Origin: JAPUDQ01 sp964462335 | GTDB lineage: Bacteria > Patescibacteriota > Saccharimonadia > Saccharimonadales > Saccharimonadaceae | Direction: 5' to 3' | Assembly: GCA_964462335.1 (NCBI GenBank) | Contig: CAYWYG010000003.1 | Location: 1-51,489, forward strand | Length of the DNA stretch: 51,489 nucleotides | Shown: positions 1-8,716 of the stretch, one piece after another | Layout: every line of letters starts with the position of its first letter | Position numbering within the stretch: the stretch's first letter is position 1 | Translations under genes and position numbers: made by a program | Notes under the pieces: generated by a model | Databases searched by the model: none | Seen by the model: the letters and a program-made list of their open reading frames with translations, nothing else | Told to the model about the DNA's origin: nothing

Positions 1-530
1 AGGCGGTAGAAGGCCAGTGCCGCGTCTCCGTAACTACGATTGTCCACCACAACAACTCCATTAACGGTCGGCACTGACTCCCTACCTGGATATGATAATA
101 TCATAAGCCCTTTCGGATTTAAATGGTTTTTAAGCCGAAAAACTGTGGATAACTGTAGATCATTGTAGGGAGGGTCAGCAAATATGAGGTCGTAGCGCTC
201 TGACTCGTGACTTTCGCTCCACTGTGCCACGCTACCCCTGAACAGTTTCGCCCCATCGTGAACATCGAGTGTCTCGATATTTTTTTCTATCACCCGCTGT
301 GCTGCACGATCACGCTCGATAAATGTGACGTGCGCTGCGCCACGGCTGAGCGATTCAAATCCCAAACTTCCCGACCCAGCAAAGGCATCAAGCACCGTCA
401 TGCCGCTAAGATCGCCCAAGATATTAAAAAGTGAACTGCGGATGCGATCGCCCATCGGATGGGTCTTGAAACTATCGCTCGTCGCGATCGTCCGTCCGCC
501 AAATCGACCAGAGATAATACGCAAACTCAT
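1..530 (-). CDS. rsmD: 16S rRNA (guanine(966)-N2)-methyltransferase RsmD, partial (3' end beyond window)
   Basis: The minus-strand frame opening at ATG 530 begins MSLRIISGRFGGR, the usual RsmD N-terminus, and continues to position 1 without a stop. A SAM-binding motif (LDAFAGSGSLGFESLSRGA) and the catalytic DPPY motif (FADPPYND) are both visible, which fits a methylase acting on G966 of 16S rRNA in the small subunit. About 176 residues are present, close to the usual 180-190, so only the last few residues are lost at the window edge. The start overlaps the stop of the upstream gene as ATGA (527-530), so the two are translationally coupled. This ORF is missed by finders that demand a stop codon. 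Identification is confident from motifs. Confidence 0.9.
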   Translation of the reverse strand, partial: MSLRIISGRFGGRTIATSDSFKTHPMGDRIRSSLFNILGDLSGMTVLDAFAGSGSLGFESLSRGAAHVTFIERDRAAQRVIEKNIETLDVHDGAKLFRGSVAQWSESHESERYDLIFADPPYNDLQLSTVFRLKNHLNPKGLMILSYPGRESVPTVNGVVVVDNRSYGDAALAFYR

Positions 531-1351
531 CGGCGTGCCGACCGTTTCTCGGCAGCGCGTTCGCTAGCGAGCAACCACGCGATCATCACTGCTCGGATAA
601 TCATCGGTATGAGCTCATGCCGCGTGACATGGGCAAGGTGTCGATTCCAGCCCGAACGATAAAATTCATTGAACATATCGAGATCATAGACGCGCAGGAC
701 CATTTCGCGCATTACTTCTTGAAAACTCGTCTTACGAGCGCGTACGAGCATATCGCCGTCAGGATATACACCGCCAAATCGCAACGTCGAGATAGTGCTC
801 GACACGCCAAACTCAAACATCACATGGTTGGTAAAGATGCCTTTTGCACCCCAATACTGCCAGTTTTTGCTGATCTGATCGCGGCGGTTTTCACCCGGGA
901 CGATGTTTTTGCTTTTAATCGTCGTGCGCTCCTCCTTCGGGTAGCCCCACAGTTCCTCAATTTTGTCGCTCAACGGATAGTGATGGGCCGGCGTCAGCGC
1001 ATCGACGATGGCGTGCGACAGCCACGCCGCCTCAAATGCTGCTCGTTCGCGGTTGTTGTCGACGAGTGCTGCCGTCAAATTGTCGATATGATCATCGATG
1101 AGCGTGTAGATCTGAATGTCCTCAGGATTAGATGGATCGACATAATGCCACGGCTCGTCGATACTCGGACTCTTGCGTTTGATACCATCTGGACCATTCA
1201 TCCCCTCAAAATGCAAGATACTTTTGATATCAGGAAAATACCGTCGCGCAGGCAACATATTGGCAAGCTGCCGCCTGGCGACACGGTCGATTTTCTGATG
1301 CGCGCCCATAACGCGCCCTGATTTGATGTGGATAGTAGTGCCGGAATACAT
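527..1351 (-). CDS. Putative zinc phospholipase C / P1-nuclease-fold protein
   Basis: This 274-residue protein has no signal peptide and no membrane segment. It has a scatter of His/Asp/Trp residues resembling the zinc-dependent phospholipase C / S1-P1 nuclease all-alpha fold: AHQKIDR near the N-terminus, EPWHYVDP around residue 67, DDHIDN around 87, and AWLSHAIVDALTPAHHYP around 110-127, where families of this fold carry their H...D...H ligands. The match is by eye only, so a catalytic role is an inference. The start at 1351 is the first ATG; MGAHQK (ATG at 1309) is an alternative that would keep the first His close to the N-terminus. The gene lies downstream of recG and is coupled to rsmD by an ATGA overlap. 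Confidence 0.6.
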   Translation of the reverse strand: MYSGTTIHIKSGRVMGAHQKIDRVARRQLANMLPARRYFPDIKSILHFEGMNGPDGIKRKSPSIDEPWHYVDPSNPEDIQIYTLIDDHIDNLTAALVDNNRERAAFEAAWLSHAIVDALTPAHHYPLSDKIEELWGYPKEERTTIKSKNIVPGENRRDQISKNWQYWGAKGIFTNHVMFEFGVSSTISTLRFGGVYPDGDMLVRARKTSFQEVMREMVLRVYDLDMFNEFYRSGWNRHLAHVTRHELIPMIIRAVMIAWLLASERAAEKRSARR

Positions 1352-1452
1352 GAGTGAGTAGAAGTTGGATTATGGATTATGGATTTTAGAAACAATATAT
1401 TTTGATGTATGGTTACTCCAAAATCCAAAATCTATCATCTAAAATCTACTTT
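1352..1452. repeat. Imperfect inverted repeat of GATTTTGGATTTT-type words
   Basis: The gap between recG and its downstream neighbour is filled by quasi-tandem 7-8 nt words. The left half reads GGATTATGGATTATGGATTTTAGA on the plus strand in two adjoining stretches, and the right half is the same vocabulary in reverse orientation (CCAAAATCCAAAATCT, then CATCTAAAATCTAC). The two arms form an imperfect palindrome that abuts the recG stop codon at 1453. It could act as a weak terminator or mRNA 3' end structure. Related words recur elsewhere in this window. Confidence 0.7.
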
Positions 1453-3624
1453 TTAATTAAGTGTTGTGAGCCTGCGGTAGCGATCGACTCGCCCTCGCAT
1501 CCCCTCATATTGTAGCAGGTCGACACCATTCGCTTCAGCCCATTCGATGGCCTGCTTGACTTCGATGAGTAGGCGCGTATCGCCGAGAGATGCCACCTGC
1601 AAGTTCAGCTGACCGTGTTGCATGCGCCCATAGATCTCGCCAGGACCGCGTAGTTCCAGATCACGCTCAGCGAGGTAAAACCCGTCATTGCTCTGTACTA
1701 GCTCTCGCAAACGGGTGTTTGTCGTTTGTTTAGCTTCGGTCGGCACGAGGTAGCAATAGCTCTGATGATCGCTACGCCCTACCCGCCCACGTAACTGATG
1801 GAGTTGCGCCAAGCCAAACCGCTCCGCCCCTTCGATGATCATCACAGTCGCATTTGGTACATCGACGCCCACCTCGACAACAGTCGTGCTCACCAGTATA
1901 TCGAGTTCATGTGCCGCAAATCGCCGCATCACGTCGTCTTTTTCCTCAGCCTTCATCTTGCCATGCAAAAGACCGATTTGGCGATGTTTAAACGCGGTCT
2001 TTTGCAAGCGCGCAAACTCCACTGTCACACTCTGAAGTTCGACGTTCGACGTATCACCATAGTCGCTTCTCGCATTTTTTTCGGCAGCACCCCGAAAAAC
2101 AATGTCAGAGCTACCCCGACTCGTGTCATCCAAGGCTGGCAAAGCGGTACTCCTTCTTCCCTCTTCCTTCTTCCCTCTTCCCTCTGCTTGCTCTATCAAC
2201 GGACAGACGACGTAAACTTGACGACCGGCAGCGATTTCTTTATCGACGTCGCTAAAGAGTGCTTTGTAAGAAACTGGTGAATGGACGCAGGTGATGATAT
2301 CTTTACGCCCTGCCGGCTTGTCGCGAAGTAGTGACACGTCGAGATCTCCATACACCGTCAGCTGCAAGCTACGTGGGATCGGCGTCGCCGTCATCGCGAG
2401 CATATGAGGAAGTTTATGTCCTTTGCCAAGCAGTTTTTGCCGCTGACTGACACCGAAACGATGCTGCTCGTCGATCACCACAAAGCCAAGTTGATGAAAA
2501 TGTACTGACTCTTGTAGTAATGCATGTGTACCGACCGTTACGGCTACCGCACCGGATTTTATCTGAGATTTGAGCTCATCCTTGGGCTTTTTCTTCAGGC
2601 TGCCGACGAGCAAGCCAACTGTCACGCCAAATGGCTCAAGTAGTCGGCTTAGCGTCTCAGCATGTTGTCGCGCGAGCAGCTCGGTCGGTGCCATAAACGC
2701 TGTCTGATAGCCTGCTCGCGCCGCGACGAGAGCCGCAATACCGGCGACGACAGTCTTGCCAGACCCCACATCTCCCTGTAGCAGTCGATTCATCGGTATG
2801 CCCGACTCGAAACTCTGTATGATATCCCACGCTGCGCGACGCTGGTCAGGCGTGAGAGTAAATGGCAGATGCGCCACAAATTCCTTTACCGCCGCCAGAT
2901 CAAATGGTATTTGCCAACTTGCGAGCTTTGCGTTGTCGGCACGGTTGAGCTGTGCAGCGTACACTAACTCTATCAGCTCCTGAAACGCAATTCGCCGCTT
3001 CGCCGCGTCTATTTCAGTACTATGCTCTGGAAAATGTAGCGCTACCATGGCATCGGCATAGCCCATCAGTTTATGGTGTGTGACGAGCGCATCTGGTAAC
3101 AATTCTGGCGACATGGTGATGACCGGTCGGATTTCCTCGACGATCTTGCGTAGCTGCGCCGATTTGAGCCCAGCAACCTGCCGGTAGATCGGTATAATCG
3201 ACTGTCCACCCGACTCGACGATCTCGTCGCTACTGCGGACACTAGGGTTCAATATCTGGTACCGCCGCTGTGACAGTGCAAATTCACCTGCGACGAGCCA
3301 CTCGCCGCCACCTTTGAGATGCCCTGCACGATACGGTTGGTTAAACCACGTCATCGGTACTTTGCCTGACGAGTCAGACAGCACTGCAGTTGTCACGTGT
3401 AACCCGCGCCGAACATAACGGGAAGAAATAGTGCTAATTTTACCTCTGACGACGACATTTCCCGGGCGAAGTTCGTCGATGCGCGTCACCTGCGTATAAT
3501 CCTCATACGCACGGGGCAAAAACTCTATCAGATCACCGACCGTCTCCAGTCCTGCCGCCCATAGCTGCACCCACGTCTTGTCCCCGACACCCTTGATCTC
3601 GCTGAGCGAGGTGCTGTGGCGCAT
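1453..3624 (-). CDS. recG: ATP-dependent DNA helicase RecG
   Basis: RecG unwinds and regresses stalled forks and Holliday junctions. The 723-residue protein has the N-terminal wedge/OB region (residues about 1-240), Walker A GDVGSGKT at 284-291, a DEQH box at 385-388, the MTATPIPR motif and a C-terminal helicase lobe ending with the RecG-specific LNLQVASLGD region. Between the conserved CPLIE and IGLLHGKMK segments lies a roughly 45-residue expansion (about residues 480-525) not expected in RecG; it starts with a basic/acidic run encoded by a GGAAGA-type DNA repeat and includes a DNA palindrome. The start ATG at 3624 lies one base after the tyrS stop, so the two genes are co-transcribed. The frame is intact, so the protein is probably functional with an enlarged surface loop. 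Confidence 0.95.
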   Translation of the reverse strand: MRHSTSLSEIKGVGDKTWVQLWAAGLETVGDLIEFLPRAYEDYTQVTRIDELRPGNVVVRGKISTISSRYVRRGLHVTTAVLSDSSGKVPMTWFNQPYRAGHLKGGGEWLVAGEFALSQRRYQILNPSVRSSDEIVESGGQSIIPIYRQVAGLKSAQLRKIVEEIRPVITMSPELLPDALVTHHKLMGYADAMVALHFPEHSTEIDAAKRRIAFQELIELVYAAQLNRADNAKLASWQIPFDLAAVKEFVAHLPFTLTPDQRRAAWDIIQSFESGIPMNRLLQGDVGSGKTVVAGIAALVAARAGYQTAFMAPTELLARQHAETLSRLLEPFGVTVGLLVGSLKKKPKDELKSQIKSGAVAVTVGTHALLQESVHFHQLGFVVIDEQHRFGVSQRQKLLGKGHKLPHMLAMTATPIPRSLQLTVYGDLDVSLLRDKPAGRKDIITCVHSPVSYKALFSDVDKEIAAGRQVYVVCPLIEQAEGRGKKEEGRRSTALPALDDTSRGSSDIVFRGAAEKNARSDYGDTSNVELQSVTVEFARLQKTAFKHRQIGLLHGKMKAEEKDDVMRRFAAHELDILVSTTVVEVGVDVPNATVMIIEGAERFGLAQLHQLRGRVGRSDHQSYCYLVPTEAKQTTNTRLRELVQSNDGFYLAERDLELRGPGEIYGRMQHGQLNLQVASLGDTRLLIEVKQAIEWAEANGVDLLQYEGMRGRVDRYRRLTTLN
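2151..2185. repeat. Pyrimidine-rich quasi-tandem repeat inside recG
   Basis: An uninterrupted T/C tract on the plus strand made of repeated CTTCTTCC / CTCTTCC words. On the coding strand it is GGAAGA/GGGAAGA repeats and encodes a Gly/Lys/Glu/Arg-rich segment (EGRGKKEEGRRS). It marks the start of the non-conserved insertion in RecG. Confidence 0.85.
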
Positions 3625-3625
3625 A

Positions 3626-4837
3626 TTATCTCACCAATACAAAGCTATTTTTGCCTTTTTTGATCAGGCTGGGCACAGGAAGCGCGACGTCAGCTGTGGC
3701 GATCTTCTTGCCGCTGACCGAGATAGCGCCATTATCGATCAGGCGACGAATCTCGGCTTTGCTGGTCTCGAGTCCGCTCATGAGTAATGCGTCAGTCACA
3801 TTGCTGGCAGTCGTGGTCGGAATTTCGAGCGCCAGCATGTCGAGCTCCTCCTCGAGCAACTGCTCAAATGGTGTATCGCCAAAGAGTGTCGCGGTGATAT
3901 TGCGGGCGTTTTCAGCACGGTCAACACCGTGGACGAGTTTGGTCACTTCGTAGGCGAGGTATTTTTGGGCAGCACGAGCGCTAGGGTTGCTACGAAACTC
4001 TTCCATCAGCAGGTCGTATTCGTGCGGAGTAATGAGCGTATATATCTTGAGATAATCAGCTACACCAGCATCATCGACACCCAGCCAGAACTGGTAAAAT
4101 TGGTACACGCTGGTTCTCTGCGGATCCAGCCAAACAGCACCATCTTCGCTTTTACCAAACTTCTTGCCGGTAGTCTTGTTCACGACAAGCGGGATCGTCA
4201 GCACATGCGCGTCACCGCCGTCAAGTTTGCGGATCATCTGCGTGCCCGACACCATATTGCCCCATTGGTCAGAACCGCCGATCTGGAGCGTCGCGCCTTT
4301 TTCTCGGTACAACCAAAGGTAGTCGTAACCTTGGATAAGTGAGTAGCTAAACTCCGCATAACTGATGCCGGCCCCACCGTCACCGATACGCGACTGCACA
4401 AAATCACGATCGAGTAGCTGTGTCATCGAAAAATGCTTGCCGATATCACGCAAAAAATTGAGATAGCCCATATCCTTGAACCAGTCGTAATTGTCGACCA
4501 TCTCAAATGCCTCACCCTCAAGCAGCTGGCGATACTGCGACGCAATACCTGCTTTGTTACGCGTAATTTCATCGAGACTTTTGAGATCGCGCTCCGCGTC
4601 ATCTTTGGGGTCGCCAATCATACCCGTCGCGCCGCCGACTAAGACAATCGGTTTGTACCCATGGCGAATCAGATGCTTGACGAGCATCACTGCCGCGAGA
4701 TTACCGATCGTCATGCTATCTGAGCTTGGATCAACACCGAGGTAAAATGTTCGCTGCGTCTCATCAAGGTCACTGATATCTGCGAAGGTAGTCTGATTGA
4801 CCAACCCCCGCCACTGGAGTTCTTCGGATAATGTCAT
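3626..4837 (-). CDS. tyrS: Tyrosyl-tRNA synthetase
   Basis: Class I aminoacyl-tRNA synthetase charging tRNA-Tyr. With the start at 4837 (MTLSEELQWRG) the protein is 403 residues, the normal TyrRS length; an in-frame upstream extension from 4927 reads into non-coding repeat DNA and is rejected. The HIGH-class motif appears as TIGN (residues 43-46) and the KMSKS-class motif as KFGKS (about 227-231). The substrate-binding segment GSDQWGNM and a C-terminal S4-like RNA-binding domain (SKAEIRRLIDNGAISVSGKK) are present. It is the first gene of the tyrS-recG unit, with a single base between stop and next start. Confidence 0.95.
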   Translation of the reverse strand: MTLSEELQWRGLVNQTTFADISDLDETQRTFYLGVDPSSDSMTIGNLAAVMLVKHLIRHGYKPIVLVGGATGMIGDPKDDAERDLKSLDEITRNKAGIASQYRQLLEGEAFEMVDNYDWFKDMGYLNFLRDIGKHFSMTQLLDRDFVQSRIGDGGAGISYAEFSYSLIQGYDYLWLYREKGATLQIGGSDQWGNMVSGTQMIRKLDGGDAHVLTIPLVVNKTTGKKFGKSEDGAVWLDPQRTSVYQFYQFWLGVDDAGVADYLKIYTLITPHEYDLLMEEFRSNPSARAAQKYLAYEVTKLVHGVDRAENARNITATLFGDTPFEQLLEEELDMLALEIPTTTASNVTDALLMSGLETSKAEIRRLIDNGAISVSGKKIATADVALPVPSLIKKGKNSFVLVR

Positions 4838-4861
4838 ACACCTATAATCGCATGAAAAAGC

Positions 4862-5134
4862 AAATATGAAAAATGAAATATGGAGTAAACTTCGGATACG
4901 TCTTAGAGATCCGCAGGCACGACTCATGGCTGAATATGTGGTTTTGAATATCTAAATATACCCCCAGTTCGACATAAGCGCCACCATTCAGCACTGTCAC
5001 GTGACAGCGAGCGAGAGCGAAGCCTTTAGGGGTGGGGAGCCTGCCCACTAGAGAACTCGACGCTTACGTCGAGTTCGGGTTAAATAGAGATTTGCCTGAG
5101 ATTTCCCATATTTCATATTTCATTTTTCATATTT
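4862..5134. repeat. Non-coding element bounded by perfect 21-bp inverted repeats
   Basis: Positions 4862-4882 (beginning AAATATGAAAAATG) and 5114-5134 (ending TTTTTCATATTT) are perfect reverse complements over 21 bp. The roughly 230 bp between them hold no convincing ORF. They contain a GTCACGTGAC palindrome near 5000, a G-rich patch around 5027-5038 and a strong hairpin at 5053-5076 with 10-bp arms (GAACTCGACG / CGTCGAGTTC) and a CTTA loop. The region separates divergent tyrS and the PBP gene. It could be a MITE-like element or a structured RNA; no transposase is present and no target-site duplication was established. Confidence 0.6.
5053..5076. other. Strong stem-loop, 10-bp stem with CTTA loop
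   Basis: Perfect arms GAACTCGACG (5053-5062) and CGTCGAGTTC (5067-5076). There is no T-run on the plus-strand side (it is followed by GGGTTAAAT), so it is not a typical intrinsic terminator. It lies inside the inverted-repeat-bounded element upstream of the PBP gene. Confidence 0.7.
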
Positions 5135-5189
5135 CTCATAATCAATGCGCTATAATTATCATAAGTCTTTATAGAAGGAGTGGAGAACA

Positions 5190-7832
5190 GTGGCGAAAGG
5201 CAAACGGAGCAGTAAGGCACTTAGTGTATATGCCAACCTGGCAAACCAGCGTAAAGCAAAAAAAGATGCGCGTATGCGTCGAAAAGCTGAGTATTTGGCA
5301 ACATTACCAAAGCACCCTGTAAAACGTATTATGTACCGGATGCACCCGAGACGGTTTGTTGCGTATTGGTTTAGTCGTGAAGGGCTGATCATGGCCGGCA
5401 AGATCACCGCAACCGGTTTTGGACTCGTGCTGTTGTTGCTGATGGGCCTGTTCGCGTATTACCGTCAAGAGATTGCAGCGATTCAGCCAGAAGAACTTGC
5501 AAACCGCGTACAAAGCACAGTGACACGCTACTATGACCGAAATGGTGAGCTGCTCTGGGAAGACAAAGGCTCCGGCGACTACAAACTCGTCGTGAAATCA
5601 GAAGAGATATCAAAGAGCATGAAAGAGGCGACGATCGCGATTGAAGACAAGGACTTCTACAAACACGGTGGGTTCAGCGCCACCGGTATCATGCGTGCAA
5701 TATGGAATAACTTTCGCGGTGGCGACACCCAAGGCGCATCGACATTGACGCAACAGTTGGTCAAACAGGTATTTTTCCGCGATGAGTCAGCTGACCGCAG
5801 TTTTGGCGGTGTTCCACGTAAGATCAAAGAAACTATTCTCGCCATTGAGGTTGAACGTTCCTATAACAAAGACCAGATCCTCACCATGTATCTCAATGAG
5901 TCCTCCTATGGTGGCCGGCGCAACGGTGTGCAATCAGCCTCACAAACGTACTTCGGTAAAAACGCAAAAGATCTCAGCCTCGCGGAAGCGGCCTTCCTTG
6001 CGGCGATCCCTCAGCAGCCTGGTCGCTTTAATCCATACTATGCATCCACCGAGCCAGATGCGCGCAAAGACCTACTGGAGCGTAAAGATATCGTGCTTGA
6101 TTACATGGCGGAACAAGGCTATATCTCAAAATCAGAGGCTACAGAAGCCAAAAAAGTACCCGTGCTTGACAACGTGAAGCCCGAATCTGACCAATTCAAA
6201 GACATCAAAGCGCCGCATTTTGTACAACTCGTCAAAGCACAGCTCGAAGCAGAGCTTGGCCAAGCAACGGTTGGCGCGGGCGGGCTGACTGTAAAAACAA
6301 CCCTCGACTATCGTGCCCAGCAAGTTGTTGAAACGGCGATATCCGACTTGTTCAAGAGTAACATCCCTCGCTATGCTGGTTTTGATAACGCCGCATCGAC
6401 CGTTGTGGACGTTCAGACCAGCCAGGTACTCGCGCTGCTTGGATCGCGTGACTACAATTATCCTGGCTATGGGTACGTCAACACGACTACCGCATTTTTG
6501 CAGCCAGGGTCAAGCATCAAACCTTTTGTCTATGCTGCGTTGTTTAAACAGCGTACGGGCGTAAATTACGGTCCGGGTACCATTTTGTCTGATGAGCCGC
6601 TCTCGCAAAGTATTTATAAAACTGCCGAGGGTACGTCCGTGCAAAACTTTGACAACAGGTTTCGCGGTGCAATTTCCATTCGTAACGGCCTCGCCGAATC
6701 GCGAAATATCCCTGCAATTAAGGCAATGTATATCGCTGGACGTGAGCCAACTCTCAACACTATTCATGAGATGGGCGACGTTAGCTACTGTACGAACGGC
6801 GTCGACAAACAAGTCAGCTGGTCAGCAGCGATTGGTGGTTGCGGCCTCAAACAGATCGAGCATGTCAATGCGTATACCACGATTGCTCGTATGGGTGTGT
6901 ATAAGCCATATGCAACGATACTTGAAGTCAAAAATTCTGAAGGGCAGATCATCAAAAAATGGCAAGATACGACCAAACAAGTCATAGACCCGCAAGTCCC
7001 CTACATGCTCATCGATATTCTCAGCGATGACTCAGCTCGTGTCGCCAGCTATGGTCGTGGCGTTGCAGGCCTCAACACGCCAGGAGTCCGCACCTTTGCC
7101 AAGACGGGCGCAAGTAATGCTGGCAAACTTGGCCAAGATCTTTGGTTGACCGGCGCAAGCACAAAAGTCGCCGTCGGTCTCTGGGTTGGTAACCATGACA
7201 CCAAGCCACTCGCCAATGTCCCTTCTGTCACGATTGGTCCGACATTCTCAAAGATCATGGGGCCGCTTCATACAAAAGTGTTTGGACCTGATAACTCATG
7301 GAGCTCGACGGATTGGTTTAAACAACCTGCTGGTATCCAGCGGATGGCCGTCAACGGGCGCACGGATATTTGGCCATCTTGGTACAACAAAGCTGCCTCA
7401 AATCCAACAGTAAAGATGACATTCGACAAAGTTTCTAAGAAAAAGGCAACTGACTGCACACCCAGCTCAGCGAAAATTGAGCTCGACGTACAAAAATTTA
7501 CCGATCCGATCACAAAGCGTGATAGCTATTTTGCACCCGACGGCTATGACCCAAGCGCCGATGACAACATCCATCAATGTGGTGAAGTCCCGCCAAACAT
7601 CACAACCATGACATACTCAAAGTCTGCGAAACAAATTACGATCAGTGTTGAACAGACTTCACACCCCGTGCAAAGTGTACAAATTAGCGTGAATGGTGAA
7701 GATATGGGTACTCTATCAGCAAACCCGGGCGGCCTCTATACAATCAGTTACACGGGAGATAATTCCCCCACTGTCACCGTGGTCGCCACTGATACGGCGA
7801 TGAACTCGAGTACTGTCACAAATACGCTTTAG
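5190..7832 (+). CDS. Class A penicillin-binding protein (PBP1A-like), glycosyltransferase/transpeptidase
   Basis: Bifunctional enzyme of 880 residues that polymerises and cross-links peptidoglycan outside the membrane. A basic cytoplasmic tail is followed by one membrane helix (about residues 72-92). The GT51 domain carries the catalytic Glu in IAIEDKDFYKHGG (E152) and ASTLTQQLVKQ. The transpeptidase domain has SxxK (S441-K444), SRN (504-506) and KTG (638-640), so both activities look intact. The last 120 residues look like a beta-sandwich (Fn3-like) add-on. GTG at 5190 is chosen because an AGAAGGAG Shine-Dalgarno site (5173-5180) precedes it at good spacing; a TATAAT box lies at 5151-5156. 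The stop overlaps the end of the convergent PIN-TRAM gene. Confidence 0.95.
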   Translation: MAKGKRSSKALSVYANLANQRKAKKDARMRRKAEYLATLPKHPVKRIMYRMHPRRFVAYWFSREGLIMAGKITATGFGLVLLLLMGLFAYYRQEIAAIQPEELANRVQSTVTRYYDRNGELLWEDKGSGDYKLVVKSEEISKSMKEATIAIEDKDFYKHGGFSATGIMRAIWNNFRGGDTQGASTLTQQLVKQVFFRDESADRSFGGVPRKIKETILAIEVERSYNKDQILTMYLNESSYGGRRNGVQSASQTYFGKNAKDLSLAEAAFLAAIPQQPGRFNPYYASTEPDARKDLLERKDIVLDYMAEQGYISKSEATEAKKVPVLDNVKPESDQFKDIKAPHFVQLVKAQLEAELGQATVGAGGLTVKTTLDYRAQQVVETAISDLFKSNIPRYAGFDNAASTVVDVQTSQVLALLGSRDYNYPGYGYVNTTTAFLQPGSSIKPFVYAALFKQRTGVNYGPGTILSDEPLSQSIYKTAEGTSVQNFDNRFRGAISIRNGLAESRNIPAIKAMYIAGREPTLNTIHEMGDVSYCTNGVDKQVSWSAAIGGCGLKQIEHVNAYTTIARMGVYKPYATILEVKNSEGQIIKKWQDTTKQVIDPQVPYMLIDILSDDSARVASYGRGVAGLNTPGVRTFAKTGASNAGKLGQDLWLTGASTKVAVGLWVGNHDTKPLANVPSVTIGPTFSKIMGPLHTKVFGPDNSWSSTDWFKQPAGIQRMAVNGRTDIWPSWYNKAASNPTVKMTFDKVSKKKATDCTPSSAKIELDVQKFTDPITKRDSYFAPDGYDPSADDNIHQCGEVPPNITTMTYSKSAKQITISVEQTSHPVQSVQISVNGEDMGTLSANPGGLYTISYTGDNSPTVTVVATDTAMNSSTVTNTL

Positions 7833-8623
7833 CGCGAGTGATTTGCAAGCTCAACCAACGCATCTTCACGGGTGCGTTTTGGTTTTTGATCCGGTCGTTT
7901 TGGCGTCGTACGTTGATTTTGCACACGACGCGGATTGGCCTGCGGAAGCTTCGCGAATACCATGCGGCCAGCCTCTGTTTGGAGCACGCGGGTCGCCTCA
8001 GCTTCGACGAGAGAGCCGATACGTGATTTGGCATGGTCGACAACCACCATCGTACCATCATCGAGATAGCCGACTCCTTGATCTTTATTTTGTCCAGGAG
8101 AGACGATCTGCACAGTGATTGTTTCGCCCGGTAGATGCATCGGTCGCAACGCGTGGGCAAGTTCGTTGACATTGACAACAGCAACTTGTTCGGTACGGGC
8201 TACCTTGTTGAGATTATAGTCAGTTGTACACAGACTAGCACTAAGTTTTTTGGCAAGCACAATAAGCTGCTCGTCGACACCGTTTGGATGTATCGTACCG
8301 TCGTCATAGGTCGTCACCGAGACGTGCGGTAGGTCTTGCAATTCATGTATGACATCCAGCCCATACCGCGCCCGTTCACGCTTGTCGTGATCGGCTCGGT
8401 CAGCCATAAATTGTAATTCTCGCGTCACGCTACGAGGAATGATGAGCTCGCTCGAGACAAACCCCGACCGCGCAATCGCGACGATTCGCCCGTCGATGAG
8501 CGCACTGGTGTCGCATACTATTCGCGCCCGTGACGGTTTGATTGCATGCGTACGAAACTGTGTATACGTCAGGTAACTTGTCTCCAGCAGGACAACACTG
8601 ACGAGAATGTGTAATAAATCCAT
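7829..8623 (-). CDS. PIN-TRAM domain protein (YacL-like), putative membrane-anchored ribonuclease
   Basis: 264 residues. A short hydrophobic N-terminus (HILVSVVLLETSYL) could anchor the protein. The PIN domain starts at CDTSALIDGR (D38, D44), with further acidic positions in VDEQLI and CTTDYNL, the usual metal-binding pattern of PIN nucleases. A TRAM-like RNA-binding domain follows (PGETITVQIVSPGQ ... GYLDDGTMVVVDHA). The last 35 residues are a basic, Arg/Lys/Pro-rich tail. The family is typified by B. subtilis YacL; the RNA substrate is unknown. A TATGAT -10 box sits 6 nt before the ATG, pointing to a leaderless mRNA. Confidence 0.85.
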   Translation of the reverse strand: MDLLHILVSVVLLETSYLTYTQFRTHAIKPSRARIVCDTSALIDGRIVAIARSGFVSSELIIPRSVTRELQFMADRADHDKRERARYGLDVIHELQDLPHVSVTTYDDGTIHPNGVDEQLIVLAKKLSASLCTTDYNLNKVARTEQVAVVNVNELAHALRPMHLPGETITVQIVSPGQNKDQGVGYLDDGTMVVVDHAKSRIGSLVEAEATRVLQTEAGRMVFAKLPQANPRRVQNQRTTPKRPDQKPKRTREDALVELANHSR

Positions 8624-8629
8624 TTGACT

Positions 8630-8635
8630 ATCATA
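8630..8635 (-). promoter_or_regulatory. -10 box (TATGAT) of PIN-TRAM gene, leaderless
   Basis: TATGAT on the minus strand ends 6 nt before the ATG at 8623. No Shine-Dalgarno site fits in this space, so transcription should start at or next to the start codon. Confidence 0.5.
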
Positions 8636-8637
8636 GC

Positions 8638-8716
8638 AGTTTTCAGTTTACAATTTACAAAACCAGTCGCTTTTTACTTGAAAACTGATAATTGATAATT
8701 TATTGTAAATTGAAGA
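8638..8716. repeat. Quasi-tandem TTTTCAGTTTACAATTTACA words
   Basis: The space between the PIN-TRAM gene and the radA stop codon is made of words such as TTTTCAGTTTACAATTTACA and, in opposite orientation, GAAAACTGATAATTGATAATT. The same vocabulary recurs at 21455-21592. It abuts the radA stop (8717). Confidence 0.7.

Noticed and set aside
617..1321. Long plus-strand ORF opposite the phospholipase-like gene
   Set aside because: A shadow of the minus-strand gene; no recognisable domain, while the minus-strand frame is coupled to rsmD by ATGA.
4838..4927. N-terminal extension of TyrS
   Set aside because: It is encoded by the intergenic inverted-repeat DNA, has a non-synthetase composition, and starting at 4837 gives the normal TyrRS N-terminus and length.
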